Source: an uncultured Clostridia bacterium
GTDB taxonomy: Bacteria; Bacillota; Clostridia; Christensenellales; UBA1242
Direction: 5' to 3'
NCBI GenBank assembly: GCA_944381105.1
Contig: CALWJU010000010.1
Span: 1 to 58,563 of the forward strand
Length of the DNA: 58,563 bases
The translations under genes were made by a program, and so were the position numbers. The notes under the pieces were generated by a model. That model made no database searches, was not told the origin of the DNA, and was given only the letters and a program-made list of their open reading frames with translations. This document shows, piece after piece, positions 27,779-35,576 of this stretch (its first letter is position 1; the number at the start of each line of letters is the position of its first letter).

Positions 27779-28606
27779 ATGAAATATCAGATTCTTGTTG
27801 ATAGCGCCTCAGACCTAATGAGCGACTATCTTGTTGACAGTGAGATAGGTTTTAAAGTTGTACCTCTCACTATAAATGTTGGAGAGAAAGAGTATGTCGA
27901 CAATGACAGCCTCGACATCCAAAAAATGCTTGATGATATGCATGCAAACAAAAAATCTTCTTCCGCCTGCCCTGCTCCTGAGTCTTTTATGCGTGAGTTT
28001 GACAATGCCGAGTACACCTTTATTGTTACAATCACCTCAAAACTTTCTGGCTGTTACAATTCGGCGGTAGTTGCTAAAAATTCTTATTCAAAGCCTGAAA
28101 ATATCTGTGTTATTGACTCAAAAGCGGTCAGCGGAACTGAAATATTGATTGTAGATAAGTTAGTTGAACTTATTAAACAAGGTTTATCTTACCAAAAAAT
28201 CATTGAGCAGATCAATGCTTTCAGAGATAAAAAGTCGCTATTCTTTATCTTACAAAAGTTTGACAACCTTGTAAATAATGGACGCATGAGCAAGATTGCT
28301 GGGCTTATTGCAAGCAAACTTGTTATCCGCCCTATCTGTATCGCTTATGAGGGCGAAATTAAAATCGCTAAGAAGATAATAGGTATAAAGAACACTTTTT
28401 CTAAACTTGTTCAAATGATATGCGAAAAGGCAAAAGATTTTTCAAAAGAGACACTTATTATAACTCATTGCTACACTGAGGAAGAGGCAAATCTTATCAA
28501 AAGCGACCTTGAAAAGAAATGCAACTTTAAAGAAATAAGAATTTTATCTATGCGTGGGCTTTGCTCTTACTATGCCCTTGAAAAAGGTCTTATCTTCTGT
28601 CTCTAA
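27779..28606 (+). CDS. DegV-family fatty-acid-binding protein
   Basis: DegV proteins bind fatty acids and, in Firmicutes, present them to the FakA kinase. The N-terminal domain shows ILVDSASDL (residues 4-12) and VPLTINVGEKEYVD. TSKLSGCYNSA (near 88-98) forms the lipid head-group site; the second domain holds the Asn-Gly-Arg loop NNGRMSKIAG. At 275 aa it is typical. TAGGAG lies before the ATG. It stands alone on the plus strand; fakA is not in the window. Confidence 0.93.
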   Translation: MKYQILVDSASDLMSDYLVDSEIGFKVVPLTINVGEKEYVDNDSLDIQKMLDDMHANKKSSSACPAPESFMREFDNAEYTFIVTITSKLSGCYNSAVVAKNSYSKPENICVIDSKAVSGTEILIVDKLVELIKQGLSYQKIIEQINAFRDKKSLFFILQKFDNLVNNGRMSKIAGLIASKLVIRPICIAYEGEIKIAKKIIGIKNTFSKLVQMICEKAKDFSKETLIITHCYTEEEANLIKSDLEKKCNFKEIRILSMRGLCSYYALEKGLIFCL

Positions 28607-28920
28607 GACTTTGGCAATTTTTGGCAATAAAGATTTGATAATCATATAGTAGTTGTTTTTTCTTGCATAAGCGTTTGCAATGCTTTTGTTATGCTTTCTA
28701 CTTGTTTTCTATACCCCCTCTTGCAAATATATTTTATCAGAAGTTTAATATTTTTATTGAACATTTTAAATTTAAAGCGATTGACAGTACTCCCCACTTT
28801 GTTAATATCAATTTATTTTCTTTTTCATTTTAAACTTTTTGTTTAAATCGCTTGACAGTAATTTAACCGACGTTGTATAATCAAACTATGGATATTAAGT
28901 CCAAAATTTAAGGAGGGAAA
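28607..28920. other. Intergenic region with tandem promoters
   Basis: No supported gene. The right half carries two promoter copies (28781 and 28852), both with a near-identical CGMTTGACAGTA context, upstream of the beta-helix lipoprotein. A 40-codon minus-strand open frame (28642-28764) exists but lacks a ribosome binding site. Confidence 0.55.
28781..28881 (+). promoter_or_regulatory. Duplicated sigma-A promoters of the beta-helix lipoprotein gene
   Basis: P1: TTGACA (28781-28786), 16 bp, TAATAT (28803-28808). P2: TTGACA (28852-28857), 18 bp, TATAAT (28876-28881). Both -35 boxes are followed by GTA and preceded by an AA(A)GCGA/ATCGC-like segment, so one looks like a copy of the other 71 bp away. 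Confidence 0.65.
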
Positions 28921-29628
28921 ATGCAATTGACAAAAACTAAAAAAATCTTTGTGGCTGTTTTTGCTACAATCTTACTTATCTGTGGTATGCTTATTCTTAC
29001 TGCGTGTGATGACGACACAACTCAAAATGTTTCAACTTATGAGGAACTTGTAAATGCTATGAACGGCGATAGCGACATTATTAGACTTACAGACGATATC
29101 GTAGTCGAAGGACAAATTGACGTAACAAGAGATGTTGAACTTGATATGAACGGCAAGACATTATCAAATACAGAAATGATATATAATCTTGATATAAATT
29201 CTTGGGCAATACTCTGCGTTCAAAAAGATGGAGACTTGACTATAACAGGTAATGGCAAAATTTTGACTTTGGAAGATGACTGCTTTGCTGTATGCGTTGT
29301 AGATGGCGGAAATCTCGTTATCGAAAATGGCGAATATGTTGGCAACATTCACTCTATCTATGTTATGCAAGGCACTGCTTTAATCAACGGAGGCACTTAT
29401 TCTATACAACAAGTTCAATCAGTAGATAAACCTTATGAATATATATTAAACCTGCTAGACGAAAATTATACAAACAAAACCGCATCTATCGTTGTAACAG
29501 GTGGAACATTTGTTAAATTTAACCCACAAAACAATCAAGCAGAAGGAGCAAACACAAACTTCCTTGCTGACGGATATGTTTCACAATATGATGAAGAAAG
29601 TGAAACTTATACTGTTACGAGAGCATAA
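28921..29628 (+). CDS. Secreted beta-helix lipoprotein
   Basis: The 235-aa precursor starts with a signal peptide ending in lipobox ILTAC, giving a lipid-anchored mature protein. The mature chain has the repeated short strands and turns of a right-handed beta-helix: VELDMNGKTLS, GDLTITGNGKILTL, GNLVIENGEYVG, GTALINGGTYS, SIVVTGGTF. It has no catalytic residues typical of pectate lyases, so it is likely a binding or surface protein. AAGGAGG precedes the ATG. Two promoters lie upstream and a strong terminator downstream, so it is an independent, probably well expressed unit. Confidence 0.8.
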   Translation: MQLTKTKKIFVAVFATILLICGMLILTACDDDTTQNVSTYEELVNAMNGDSDIIRLTDDIVVEGQIDVTRDVELDMNGKTLSNTEMIYNLDINSWAILCVQKDGDLTITGNGKILTLEDDCFAVCVVDGGNLVIENGEYVGNIHSIYVMQGTALINGGTYSIQQVQSVDKPYEYILNLLDENYTNKTASIVVTGGTFVKFNPQNNQAEGANTNFLADGYVSQYDEESETYTVTRA

Positions 29629-29851
29629 CATTTTAATTACTAAAATATAACTTTTATCTTTTAAACTATGATAATCAAGTATTAAAACATACCGATTTTT
29701 AAAAATAAAATCATAGCAAAAATCGCCTTTGTTATAAAAACGCAGTTTTATTTTATATTTAGATAAAAATTTTTAAAGGCAAAATTAAAATATTTAAAAA
29801 TGTGAAATCATAACATTTACATCTCAAAAGTAAAATCTTAAAATTCAAATC

Positions 29852-29889
29852 AAAAAAACTTCTATTTTCATCAGAATAGAAGTTTTTTT
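29852..29889. terminator. Strong bidirectional terminator
   Basis: Perfect 15-bp stem, AAAAAAACTTCTATT against AATAGAAGTTTTTTT, with an 8-base loop. It serves both the plus-strand lipoprotein and minus-strand trxB. Confidence 0.9.
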
Positions 29890-29908
29890 ATTGTACATAT
29901 ATTGAATA

Positions 29909-30021
29909 TGAAATCAAATTATTTAAATTTAAATTGATTATGATAACAAATTATTTAAATTTAAATTGATTATGATAACAAATTATTTAACTTTAAATTG
30001 ATTATGAAATCAAATTATTTT
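29909..30021. repeat. Tandem repeat, 32 bp x 3.5
   Basis: Units start at 29909, 29941, 29973 and 30005 (partial). Each begins TGAWAWCAAATTATTTAA and ends AAATTGATTA. Differences are single bases. The array abuts the end of trxB. Confidence 0.9.
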
Positions 30022-30031
30022 CTCTTTAAAA

Positions 30032-30958
30032 TCATTTTTGAATTTTAGAAAACTTTCTTAAAACATACTTATTTGCCTCTGTTCCTGCTATCGCACCATC
30101 ACCAACCGCTGTTGCTATCTGCTTGATAGGGCTTTTTCTTACATCTCCGCAAGCAAACACGCCCTCAGACGAGGTTTTCATCTGCTCATCTGTTTCAATA
30201 AAACCTCTTTCAGTGAGATTTATCTTCCCTTTCAAATTGTCTGTGTCTGGTTTTCTACCTATTGCCACAAATACCGCACTTACATCTATTTTTTCGTCTT
30301 TGTCTTGCATTGTATAATCAAGTGCCTTAACACTCCCCTCGCCCTCAATCTTTTTTGACATTGCACCATGAAGCAAGACTATATTGTCTCTATCTTTTAA
30401 ATCGTCCTCGCTGTAATTGTTGAGTTTGAGTTGACCTTTTGTCAAAACATAGACCTTTGTGCATATGTTTGAAAGATATAGTGCGTCGGAGACTGCTGAG
30501 TCGCCTGAGCCTACTACTGCGACAGATTGACCTTTAAAGAAATTGCCATCACAGAGGGCACAATAACTCACTCCTCGCCCTATAAACTCCTTTTCGCCCT
30601 CAATATTAAGTTCCTTTGAATGACTGCCCATGGCAAGTATGACCGCTTTTGCTCTATACTCCTGCTTACCACCCTTTAAAACCTTTATCTCTTTTGAAAA
30701 GTCATAGTCTGTAATGTCATCATAAATAAATGGTACGTCAAGGCTTTTTGCATGGTTCTTAAATGCCTTTGTCAGTTCATCGCCTGCAACAACAGGAAAA
30801 CCAGGATAATTATCAATATGTCCGATAAGTGCAACCTGTCCGCCAACTACAAACTTTTCTAAAATTGCAACATCTCTGCCTGCACGCTTTGCATAAATTC
30901 CAGCAGTTATACCGCTAGGCCCTCCGCCTACTATTAAAATATCATAAACCTTTTCCAT
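30032..30958 (-). CDS. trxB: Thioredoxin reductase
   Basis: FAD- and NADPH-dependent reductase of thioredoxin. FAD-binding GGGPSG is at residues 11-16; the redox pair Cys133/Cys136 lies in SYCALCDGNFF (the usual CATC reads CALC); the NADPH site is VVGSGDSAV; and the C-terminal FAD contact is GVFACGDVR. At 308 aa it is full length. AAGGAG precedes the ATG. No thioredoxin gene is adjacent, so the electron acceptor is not shown by context. Confidence 0.95.
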   Translation of the reverse strand: MEKVYDILIVGGGPSGITAGIYAKRAGRDVAILEKFVVGGQVALIGHIDNYPGFPVVAGDELTKAFKNHAKSLDVPFIYDDITDYDFSKEIKVLKGGKQEYRAKAVILAMGSHSKELNIEGEKEFIGRGVSYCALCDGNFFKGQSVAVVGSGDSAVSDALYLSNICTKVYVLTKGQLKLNNYSEDDLKDRDNIVLLHGAMSKKIEGEGSVKALDYTMQDKDEKIDVSAVFVAIGRKPDTDNLKGKINLTERGFIETDEQMKTSSEGVFACGDVRKSPIKQIATAVGDGAIAGTEANKYVLRKFSKIQK

Positions 30959-31050
30959 AACTCTCCTTTTTATTTAAAATGTTTATTAAAATCTTCCGAT
31001 TTAATATATTCAAAATTCTCTTTTAATTCTTTCGATTTTAAATGTATGAA

Positions 31051-31143
31051 ATTTTTATTAAATTCTTCCGACTTTATGTATATTTCACACTCATTATAAA
31101 GTATAAAAACATAAGTCTCGCCCTTGTAAGCAATTCTGGCTTA
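31051..31143 (-). repeat. Decayed cloverleaf repeat, family A, copy R7
   Basis: It aligns base for base with copy R6: AAATTCTTCCGACTTTATG against AAATTCTTGCGAATTTATG, ACACTCATTATAAAG against ACACTCATCACATAG, then the shared flank AGTCTCGCCCTTGTAAGCAA. Substitutions and a short deletion break the stems, so it is a degenerate copy. Confidence 0.6.
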
Positions 31144-31210
31144 TATCTTTATAATACACAATTTAACCAAAAATTACAAATTAATTTTAAAAAAAAACTA
31201 CTATTTAAAT

Positions 31211-31240
31211 AAAAAAAGCGGACACATAATCCGCCTTTTA
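31211..31240 (-). terminator. Terminator of rplM-rpsI
   Basis: On the minus strand, GCGGA/TCCGC-type stem (31218-31222, 31230-31234) extended by G/C and A/T pairs, then T7. Confidence 0.85.
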
Positions 31241-31323
31241 AGAAAATACATAATTATGCAAAAACAAGTGAGACAAGGTAATAGCAAAGTCCCTTGCTAA
31301 CAACATTTTTGCTATCCCTAATA

Positions 31324-31734
31324 CTATCTCTTTGAGAATTGTGATGCCTTTCTTGCCTTTTTGAGACCATATTTCTTTCTCTCTTTCATTCTTGAATCAC
31401 GAGTAAGAAGTCCTGCCTCTTTAAGTTCTTTCTTAGTCATCTCGTCAGCCTTAACAAGTGCTCTTGCAAGTCCATGGCTTATTGCACCTGCTTGACCTGA
31501 CACACCACCACCATTAACTTTAATGATTGCGTCATATTTATTCTCTGTATTTGTTACAGCAAAAGGACGTTTTGCAACTAAAAGAAGAGTATCGCTTTGA
31601 AGGTAGTCTTTGATATCCCTATCATTGACAACGATTTTGCCATTTCCAGCAAAAAGTCTAACTCTTGCTATTGATTTCTTACGTCTACCTGTTGAAATAA
31701 CTTGCTCTACTGCTTTTACTTTCTTCTCTGCCAT
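31324..31734 (-). CDS. rpsI: 30S ribosomal protein S9
   Basis: Small-subunit protein whose C-terminal tail reaches the P-site tRNA. The hallmark features are [15 protein letters not shown] (near 14), [20 protein letters not shown] (near 73) and the terminal [12 protein letters not shown] ending in Lys-Arg. At 136 aa it is normal. It overlaps rplM by one base and has GGAG ten bases before its ATG. The pair is the usual L13-S9 operon. Confidence 0.98.
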   Translation of the reverse strand: MAEKKVKAVEQVISTGRRKKSIARVRLFAGNGKIVVNDRDIKDYLQSDTLLLVAKRPFAVTNTENKYDAIIKVNGGGVSGQAGAISHGLARALVKADEMTKKELKEAGLLTRDSRMKERKKYGLKKARKASQFSKR

Positions 31735-32177
31735 TAGTCTCTAACTCCTTTTATTTCAACTTTTTCAGGTTTTTGAGCGATATGATTATGCTCCTCCCCT
31801 TTGTATACATGAAGTCTAGTAATTTGTTTTCTTCCTAAACTTGTCTTTGGAAGCATACCTTTAACAGCATGTTCTATTGCCTTTGGTGAGTTCTTTTCAA
31901 GAAGTGTACCATAGTCAACCTCTTTAAGTCCTCCGATATAACCTGTATACCATCTTAGTTTTTTATCTGTGTGTTTTTTACCTGTAAGGGCTACCTTATC
32001 AGAATTTATAACAATCACAAAATCTCCACAATCAACATGTGGTGTGTATATAGTCTTGTTTTTGCCTGTCAAAATGTCAGCAACTTGGCTTGCAACACGT
32101 CCAAGAGGAACATTTTCAGCATCAACAACATACCATTTTCTTTCTATCTCGGCTGGTTTTGCCATAAATGTTTTCAT
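31734..32177 (-). CDS. rplM: 50S ribosomal protein L13
   Basis: An early assembly protein of the large subunit. Family blocks include [16 protein letters not shown] (near 13), the [18 protein letters not shown] strand (near 48), and the [26 protein letters not shown] segment. At 147 aa it is typical. GGAGG lies seven bases before the ATG. A promoter at 32311-32339 gives a leader of about 127 nt, which may bind L13 for autoregulation. Confidence 0.98.
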   Translation of the reverse strand: MKTFMAKPAEIERKWYVVDAENVPLGRVASQVADILTGKNKTIYTPHVDCGDFVIVINSDKVALTGKKHTDKKLRWYTGYIGGLKEVDYGTLLEKNSPKAIEHAVKGMLPKTSLGRKQITRLHVYKGEEHNHIAQKPEKVEIKGVRD

Positions 32178-32304
32178 TGATTTTCCTCCGAATATAATCT
32201 CTCTTGCAACCTTTAAACCTTCGGGATTTTATTGATTGCCTGTCTTTAAAGGCAAATTTTTATATGCGGGGCTAATGCAACAAAAAACGCCTTAAACATA
32301 AGAC
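32178..32304 (-). promoter_or_regulatory. Putative L13-type ribosomal protein leader
   Basis: About 127 nt separate the predicted start of transcription from the rplM ATG. On the minus strand the leader has a GACGTCTTA...TAAGGCGTTTTTT arm, the unusually G/C-rich GCCCCGCAT segment, a TTGCCTTTAAAGACAGGCAA hairpin and a CCCGAAGGTTTAAAGG arm. Placement and composition fit the known Firmicutes L13 leader; I cannot run a covariance search. Confidence 0.5.
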
Positions 32305-32310
32305 GTCTTT

Positions 32311-32339
32311 ATTCTATACTATCAAAAGAATTTTGTCAA
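32311..32339 (-). promoter_or_regulatory. Sigma-A promoter of rplM-rpsI
   Basis: On the minus strand, TTGACA (32334-32339), 17-bp spacer, TAGAAT (32311-32316). Confidence 0.75.
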
Positions 32340-32468
32340 GCATTTTTACTATATTTTTAGTAATTTTTGTAAAATTTATTATATAAATGTGTTTTAACAT
32401 AATTAAATAGAGACATACCAAATAAGGCATTTTTCTAAAAAACAATCTATCATATTTTAAAACCTTAT

Positions 32469-33104
32469 CTAGCCGTAAACCTTTTCTTCTCTTGAAGCAA
32501 TCTCATTATCGGCATAAAAATCGACGAGATAATCGGTCATACGTTGATAATAACTCAGTTCATCATTGATAGCACTTTCTGCAAGGTTTTTGCATAAATA
32601 TTCATATTTTTTGATGCAAGCCTCCTCACTTTCTTTGCTATCATCTCCGATTTTAGCAAGGCTTTGCTTGATAAATTCTGGGGTAAACTTTTGAGTAGCA
32701 AACTCAAAATCGGCAATGTTGTTTGTATAATTTGTCCTATCGTTTATAATATTTATACCACTATTCTTACTAAATTTACCGAGTTCTGCCTGCATCAAAA
32801 CCACCTTTTTAGCAAGAGCAGAAATAGATTTTTCAATGTTTGACTCATTAAAATCTATACCCTCAGCAAGTGATTTTTTATATTCCTTTATCTCCTTATT
32901 ATAATCGCTATTGTCAAAATATTTACTATACTTTGGTAATGATTTTATAACTTTCTTTATATCGCATTTATCACCACCATCTAAAATTAAAATCTTCATA
33001 TATTTGTTTACCAGGCTGTCAAATATAATAAGTGCCTCCTCTGTTTCCATCTTCTGTTTCACTAGCAGTCTTTTGTTTATATCCTCTAAAAATTTCTCTT
33101 GCAT
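32469..33104 (-). CDS. Hypothetical alpha-helical protein (211 aa)
   Basis: Not recognised. It is predicted all-helical and soluble, rich in Lys, Glu, Asn and Ile, with heptad-like stretches around residues 85-115 that could form a short coiled coil. AAAGGAG seven bases upstream supports the start. It is isolated: rplM-rpsI lies downstream on the same strand and the large membrane-protein genes diverge from it. No signal peptide or enzyme motif is visible. Confidence 0.7.
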   Translation of the reverse strand: MQEKFLEDINKRLLVKQKMETEEALIIFDSLVNKYMKILILDGGDKCDIKKVIKSLPKYSKYFDNSDYNKEIKEYKKSLAEGIDFNESNIEKSISALAKKVVLMQAELGKFSKNSGINIINDRTNYTNNIADFEFATQKFTPEFIKQSLAKIGDDSKESEEACIKKYEYLCKNLAESAINDELSYYQRMTDYLVDFYADNEIASREEKVYG

Positions 33105-33287
33105 AATTTCTCCTTTGCATTACTATTATAACACACAGCAACTATCATTGCAAGCAAATTTTGAATAATTATACATAAAAATTAATATTTTAGACTTTGT
33201 GCGGATAAAATTTTTCCTTCTATTGCCATAAATGCCTATATAATTAAATTGTTATATTTTACCCTTTTTTGTAACATTTTCAGTAAA

Positions 33288-33329
33288 TGTCGAAAAATCG
33301 TTGACAAAACTTTTTTTATGTTATATAAT
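33288..33329 (+). promoter_or_regulatory. Sigma-A promoter with upstream 0A-box match
   Basis: TTGACA (33301-33306), 17 bp, TATAAT (33324-33329). The heptamer TGTCGAA at 33288-33294 ends six bases before the -35, within an AATGTCGAAAAA context. This is a position from which Spo0A could activate. Confidence 0.6.
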
Positions 33330-33413
33330 TATGCTAGCAATAAGGTAAAATTTATTGTGTTTTCATTTAATTACTCGTGCTATTGCACTTTTACATATAA
33401 ATTTTTTTTGGGA

Positions 33414-33551
33414 GATAGATAGCAATGCTACTATCTGCTCAGCATAAACTTTTGGTTTTTGACCAATTTTCAAATACGCTGATCTTTCACACCTTTTATG
33501 GTGTATACATATATATAAACTGAATATGTCAAATTATAGAGTGTGCTGAGC
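33414..33551 (+). promoter_or_regulatory. Structured 5-prime leader of the 521-aa membrane protein
   Basis: GCTCAGCA (33437-33444) is perfectly complementary to TGCTGAGC (33544-33551), closing about 100 nt that hold TTGGT-tttg-ACCAA (33453-33467), ACACC/GGTGT (33489-33504) and ACATAT/ATATGT (33507-33529). A further hairpin, AGATAG...CTATCT, precedes it. The closing stem ends 13 bases before the AGAGGGG-containing start region, so it could sense a signal. No known riboswitch class is recognised. Confidence 0.45.
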
Positions 33552-33573
33552 CCAAGTCAGAGGGGTTTTCAAC

Positions 33574-35139
33574 ATGTCAAATAATAAGAAAAATAAAAAT
33601 TTAACACCAACATCCTCAGATAGTGAGGTTATTTTTGCTGAAAATGATAAAGTTGTCTCTGCTGAAAAAAACAGCAAGGCTAAATCTAGTGATAAAAGGG
33701 CTACTTACAAGGAAAACACTAGGGTTGAGGAGCAAATTAATAAAACAAATTCTTTGCAAACTGCTGATAGCAAAAAAAGTGATATAGACCTTATAAATAG
33801 TGGCGAAGAGAAATCAAAGAGCAAACAAATTTCAAAAAAAGCAAAGGTTTTAAATGTCGCCTCGGATAAACAAAAGGACAATACAAATAACATAAATCTA
33901 AATGACAGCATTGAAACAAAAAAACTCACAAATGACAAAGCAGGTAATTATGACAATGCCAGTGGCACAACCCTAAATGCAAAGTCGGATATCGTAAAAA
34001 CAGACGTAAATAATGATATATATAATATATATAATGATAACGTTATATATAAAGAGAGGCTCTCAAACGACAATTTCGGCAAGGTTGAGGGCGAAGATAA
34101 GGGAGTTGATGAAAACTTACCCCTTCAAACAATTAAACCTAAAAAACATAAGAAATCTTTCAAACAACGAATGAAGGCTCTTGCTATTTTAATTGTTCTT
34201 GGTATCTTTACAGGAAGTGGTCTTGGTGTATGGTATTATAACTCCATTGCAGGCTCTTTCATAGATTACAGTCAATACGACGTTAACGACTACATCGTTT
34301 CCCCTGAGGTTGTGATCGAGCAGATTGAGGAACAATTCAATTTTGAAGCGTCCAGTTATCAAAATTTCTTTAACGAGGCAAAATCGCAAGGTGTTACCCC
34401 TGCCGACCTTACCCCTGCTCAAAACTTTATACTTGCTGAGTACAAAGCATCCCTTGCCTCCTCCTTCCATATTGTTGGTAGTGGAAGTGTGGTAGCAGAC
34501 ATCTTCGGTGGCATTACTCAACCTGTATACAGCGAAAAGAACTTTGATGGCAACAACTACACCTTTGAAAGCCTTAGCAGTGGTACTGTTACCGTCGGAA
34601 GATGTGCTATCATGGAAGACGGCGGTCAAAATGTAAGATTTTATTCGGCTTGGGATGATGCTATTCATATTAATAATTCAAATATTAATCAAAGTTACGC
34701 TGACTGGTCAGACTATCAAGATTATACCGAAGAGTCCTATATCGACCTTGCAGGTTCAACACCTGACGGAGTGCAATCTTATATAGTTTCAGAAAAGACT
34801 ATTATAAGTCAAAACGATAGTTCGGTCATCGAGTATGACGAGACAAGCGGTTACTACAATTTCTCCTTTAAACTTGACCCTACTACAAGCGTGCTTAGGT
34901 ATGTAAAACAAGTTCAGCAGACAAGCGGACTTGAATCCCCTCCTTCGTTTAGTTCTCTATCTCAAAATGTAACTATTGACGAAGATTGGAATTTTATTAC
35001 TATCTCAGTGGAAGAACACTATTCGGTGTTTATGGTAATGTCGGTTGGTTGCGTTGGTACTCTTACCTCTCATTTCACTTTCAATGATCCTGAGGCTGTT
35101 GATTTTCCTGACGGAGTTGACTTGACAAATATTGGTTAA
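33574..35139 (+). CDS. Single-pass membrane protein with long disordered cytoplasmic domain
   Basis: A 521-aa protein without a signal peptide. Residues 1-190 are highly charged, Lys/Asp/Ser/Asn-rich and low in complexity (disordered). A basic cluster (KKHKKSFKQRMK) and one transmembrane helix (about 206-226) follow; residues 227-521 form an extracellular domain rich in Tyr, Ser and acidic residues with alternating beta strands. This is type II topology: N-terminus inside. I do not recognise the ectodomain. AGAGGGG lies eight bases before the ATG. The 35577 gene follows on the same strand after 437 bp; both may serve the same envelope structure. Confidence 0.75.
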   Translation: MSNNKKNKNLTPTSSDSEVIFAENDKVVSAEKNSKAKSSDKRATYKENTRVEEQINKTNSLQTADSKKSDIDLINSGEEKSKSKQISKKAKVLNVASDKQKDNTNNINLNDSIETKKLTNDKAGNYDNASGTTLNAKSDIVKTDVNNDIYNIYNDNVIYKERLSNDNFGKVEGEDKGVDENLPLQTIKPKKHKKSFKQRMKALAILIVLGIFTGSGLGVWYYNSIAGSFIDYSQYDVNDYIVSPEVVIEQIEEQFNFEASSYQNFFNEAKSQGVTPADLTPAQNFILAEYKASLASSFHIVGSGSVVADIFGGITQPVYSEKNFDGNNYTFESLSSGTVTVGRCAIMEDGGQNVRFYSAWDDAIHINNSNINQSYADWSDYQDYTEESYIDLAGSTPDGVQSYIVSEKTIISQNDSSVIEYDETSGYYNFSFKLDPTTSVLRYVKQVQQTSGLESPPSFSSLSQNVTIDEDWNFITISVEEHYSVFMVMSVGCVGTLTSHFTFNDPEAVDFPDGVDLTNIG

Positions 35140-35576
35140 AACACCTTTCAAGAGCAAACAAAATAAATACTCTAACAATTCGAAGTTTAAAAAAGCAAAT
35201 AATTAGAAGATTAAAAATGTGAACAAATCGAAGATTAAAAGTTAGTAAAAGAAAATTTTTGGAGCAAATTAACAAATCAAATTTATTTAGGCTATTGCAA
35301 ACATTACAAAGGCTTGATAAGCAAATTAACAACTTTCATCTGTCCGTTAAATATACAAAAAATATAAAAACAACTTTCCATTTTGTTTTGCAAGCAAACT
35401 TAACGCACAAATTTTAGAACTATTAGCAAGCAAGTTTAAGGTAAAAAACACAAATGACAATGACGGCTATGATTAAAATATACAATATGTAACTTCTATA
35501 TCGATTTTACAATTTAAAGAAGATATACAAAAATGTTTAAAATATAACTTTTGGTTAAAATAAAAAGGAATGAGTT
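35140..35576. other. Intergenic region before the 1168-aa gene
   Basis: AT-rich, with no gene. Three imperfect copies of a CAAWTCGAAGWTTAAAA unit occur at 35175-35240 with about 24-bp spacing. I see no terminator hairpin, so read-through from the upstream gene is possible. Confidence 0.5.

Larger units (their letters stand above)
29629..30031. other. Convergent intergenic region with terminator and 32-bp tandem repeat
   Basis: No gene. It contains a long perfect terminator (29852-29889) and 3.5 copies of a 32-bp repeat (29909-30021) between the converging lipoprotein and trxB genes. Confidence 0.7.
30959..31323. other. Intergenic region with decayed repeats
   Basis: No gene. The left part carries three imperfect copies (about 37 bp apart) of a TTAAWTCTTYCGAYTTT-like unit. 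From 31051 to 31143 this grades into a decayed cloverleaf copy with its flank. The rpsI terminator lies at 31211-31240. Confidence 0.55.
33105..33573. other. Divergent intergenic region with long structured leader
   Basis: It contains a 0A-box match and a sigma-A promoter (33288-33329), followed by a leader of about 237 nt that can fold into a multibranched structure (33414-33551). No open frame. Confidence 0.6.

Noticed and set aside
28642-28764. Minus-strand open frame of 40 codons between degV and the beta-helix lipoprotein
   Set aside because: It has a plausible amphipathic sequence but no ribosome binding site, and it lies antisense to a promoter region. Not enough to call a gene.
33336-33573. 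Known riboswitch (c-di-GMP, c-di-AMP, SAM, lysine classes)
   Set aside because: Core motifs of these classes were not recognised in the leader, so only an unnamed structure is reported.
35175-35240. Three CAAWTCGAAGWTTAAAA units as possible decayed cloverleafs
   Set aside because: Resemblance to hairpin 2 is short and the stems cannot be rebuilt. Kept only as an imperfect repeat.
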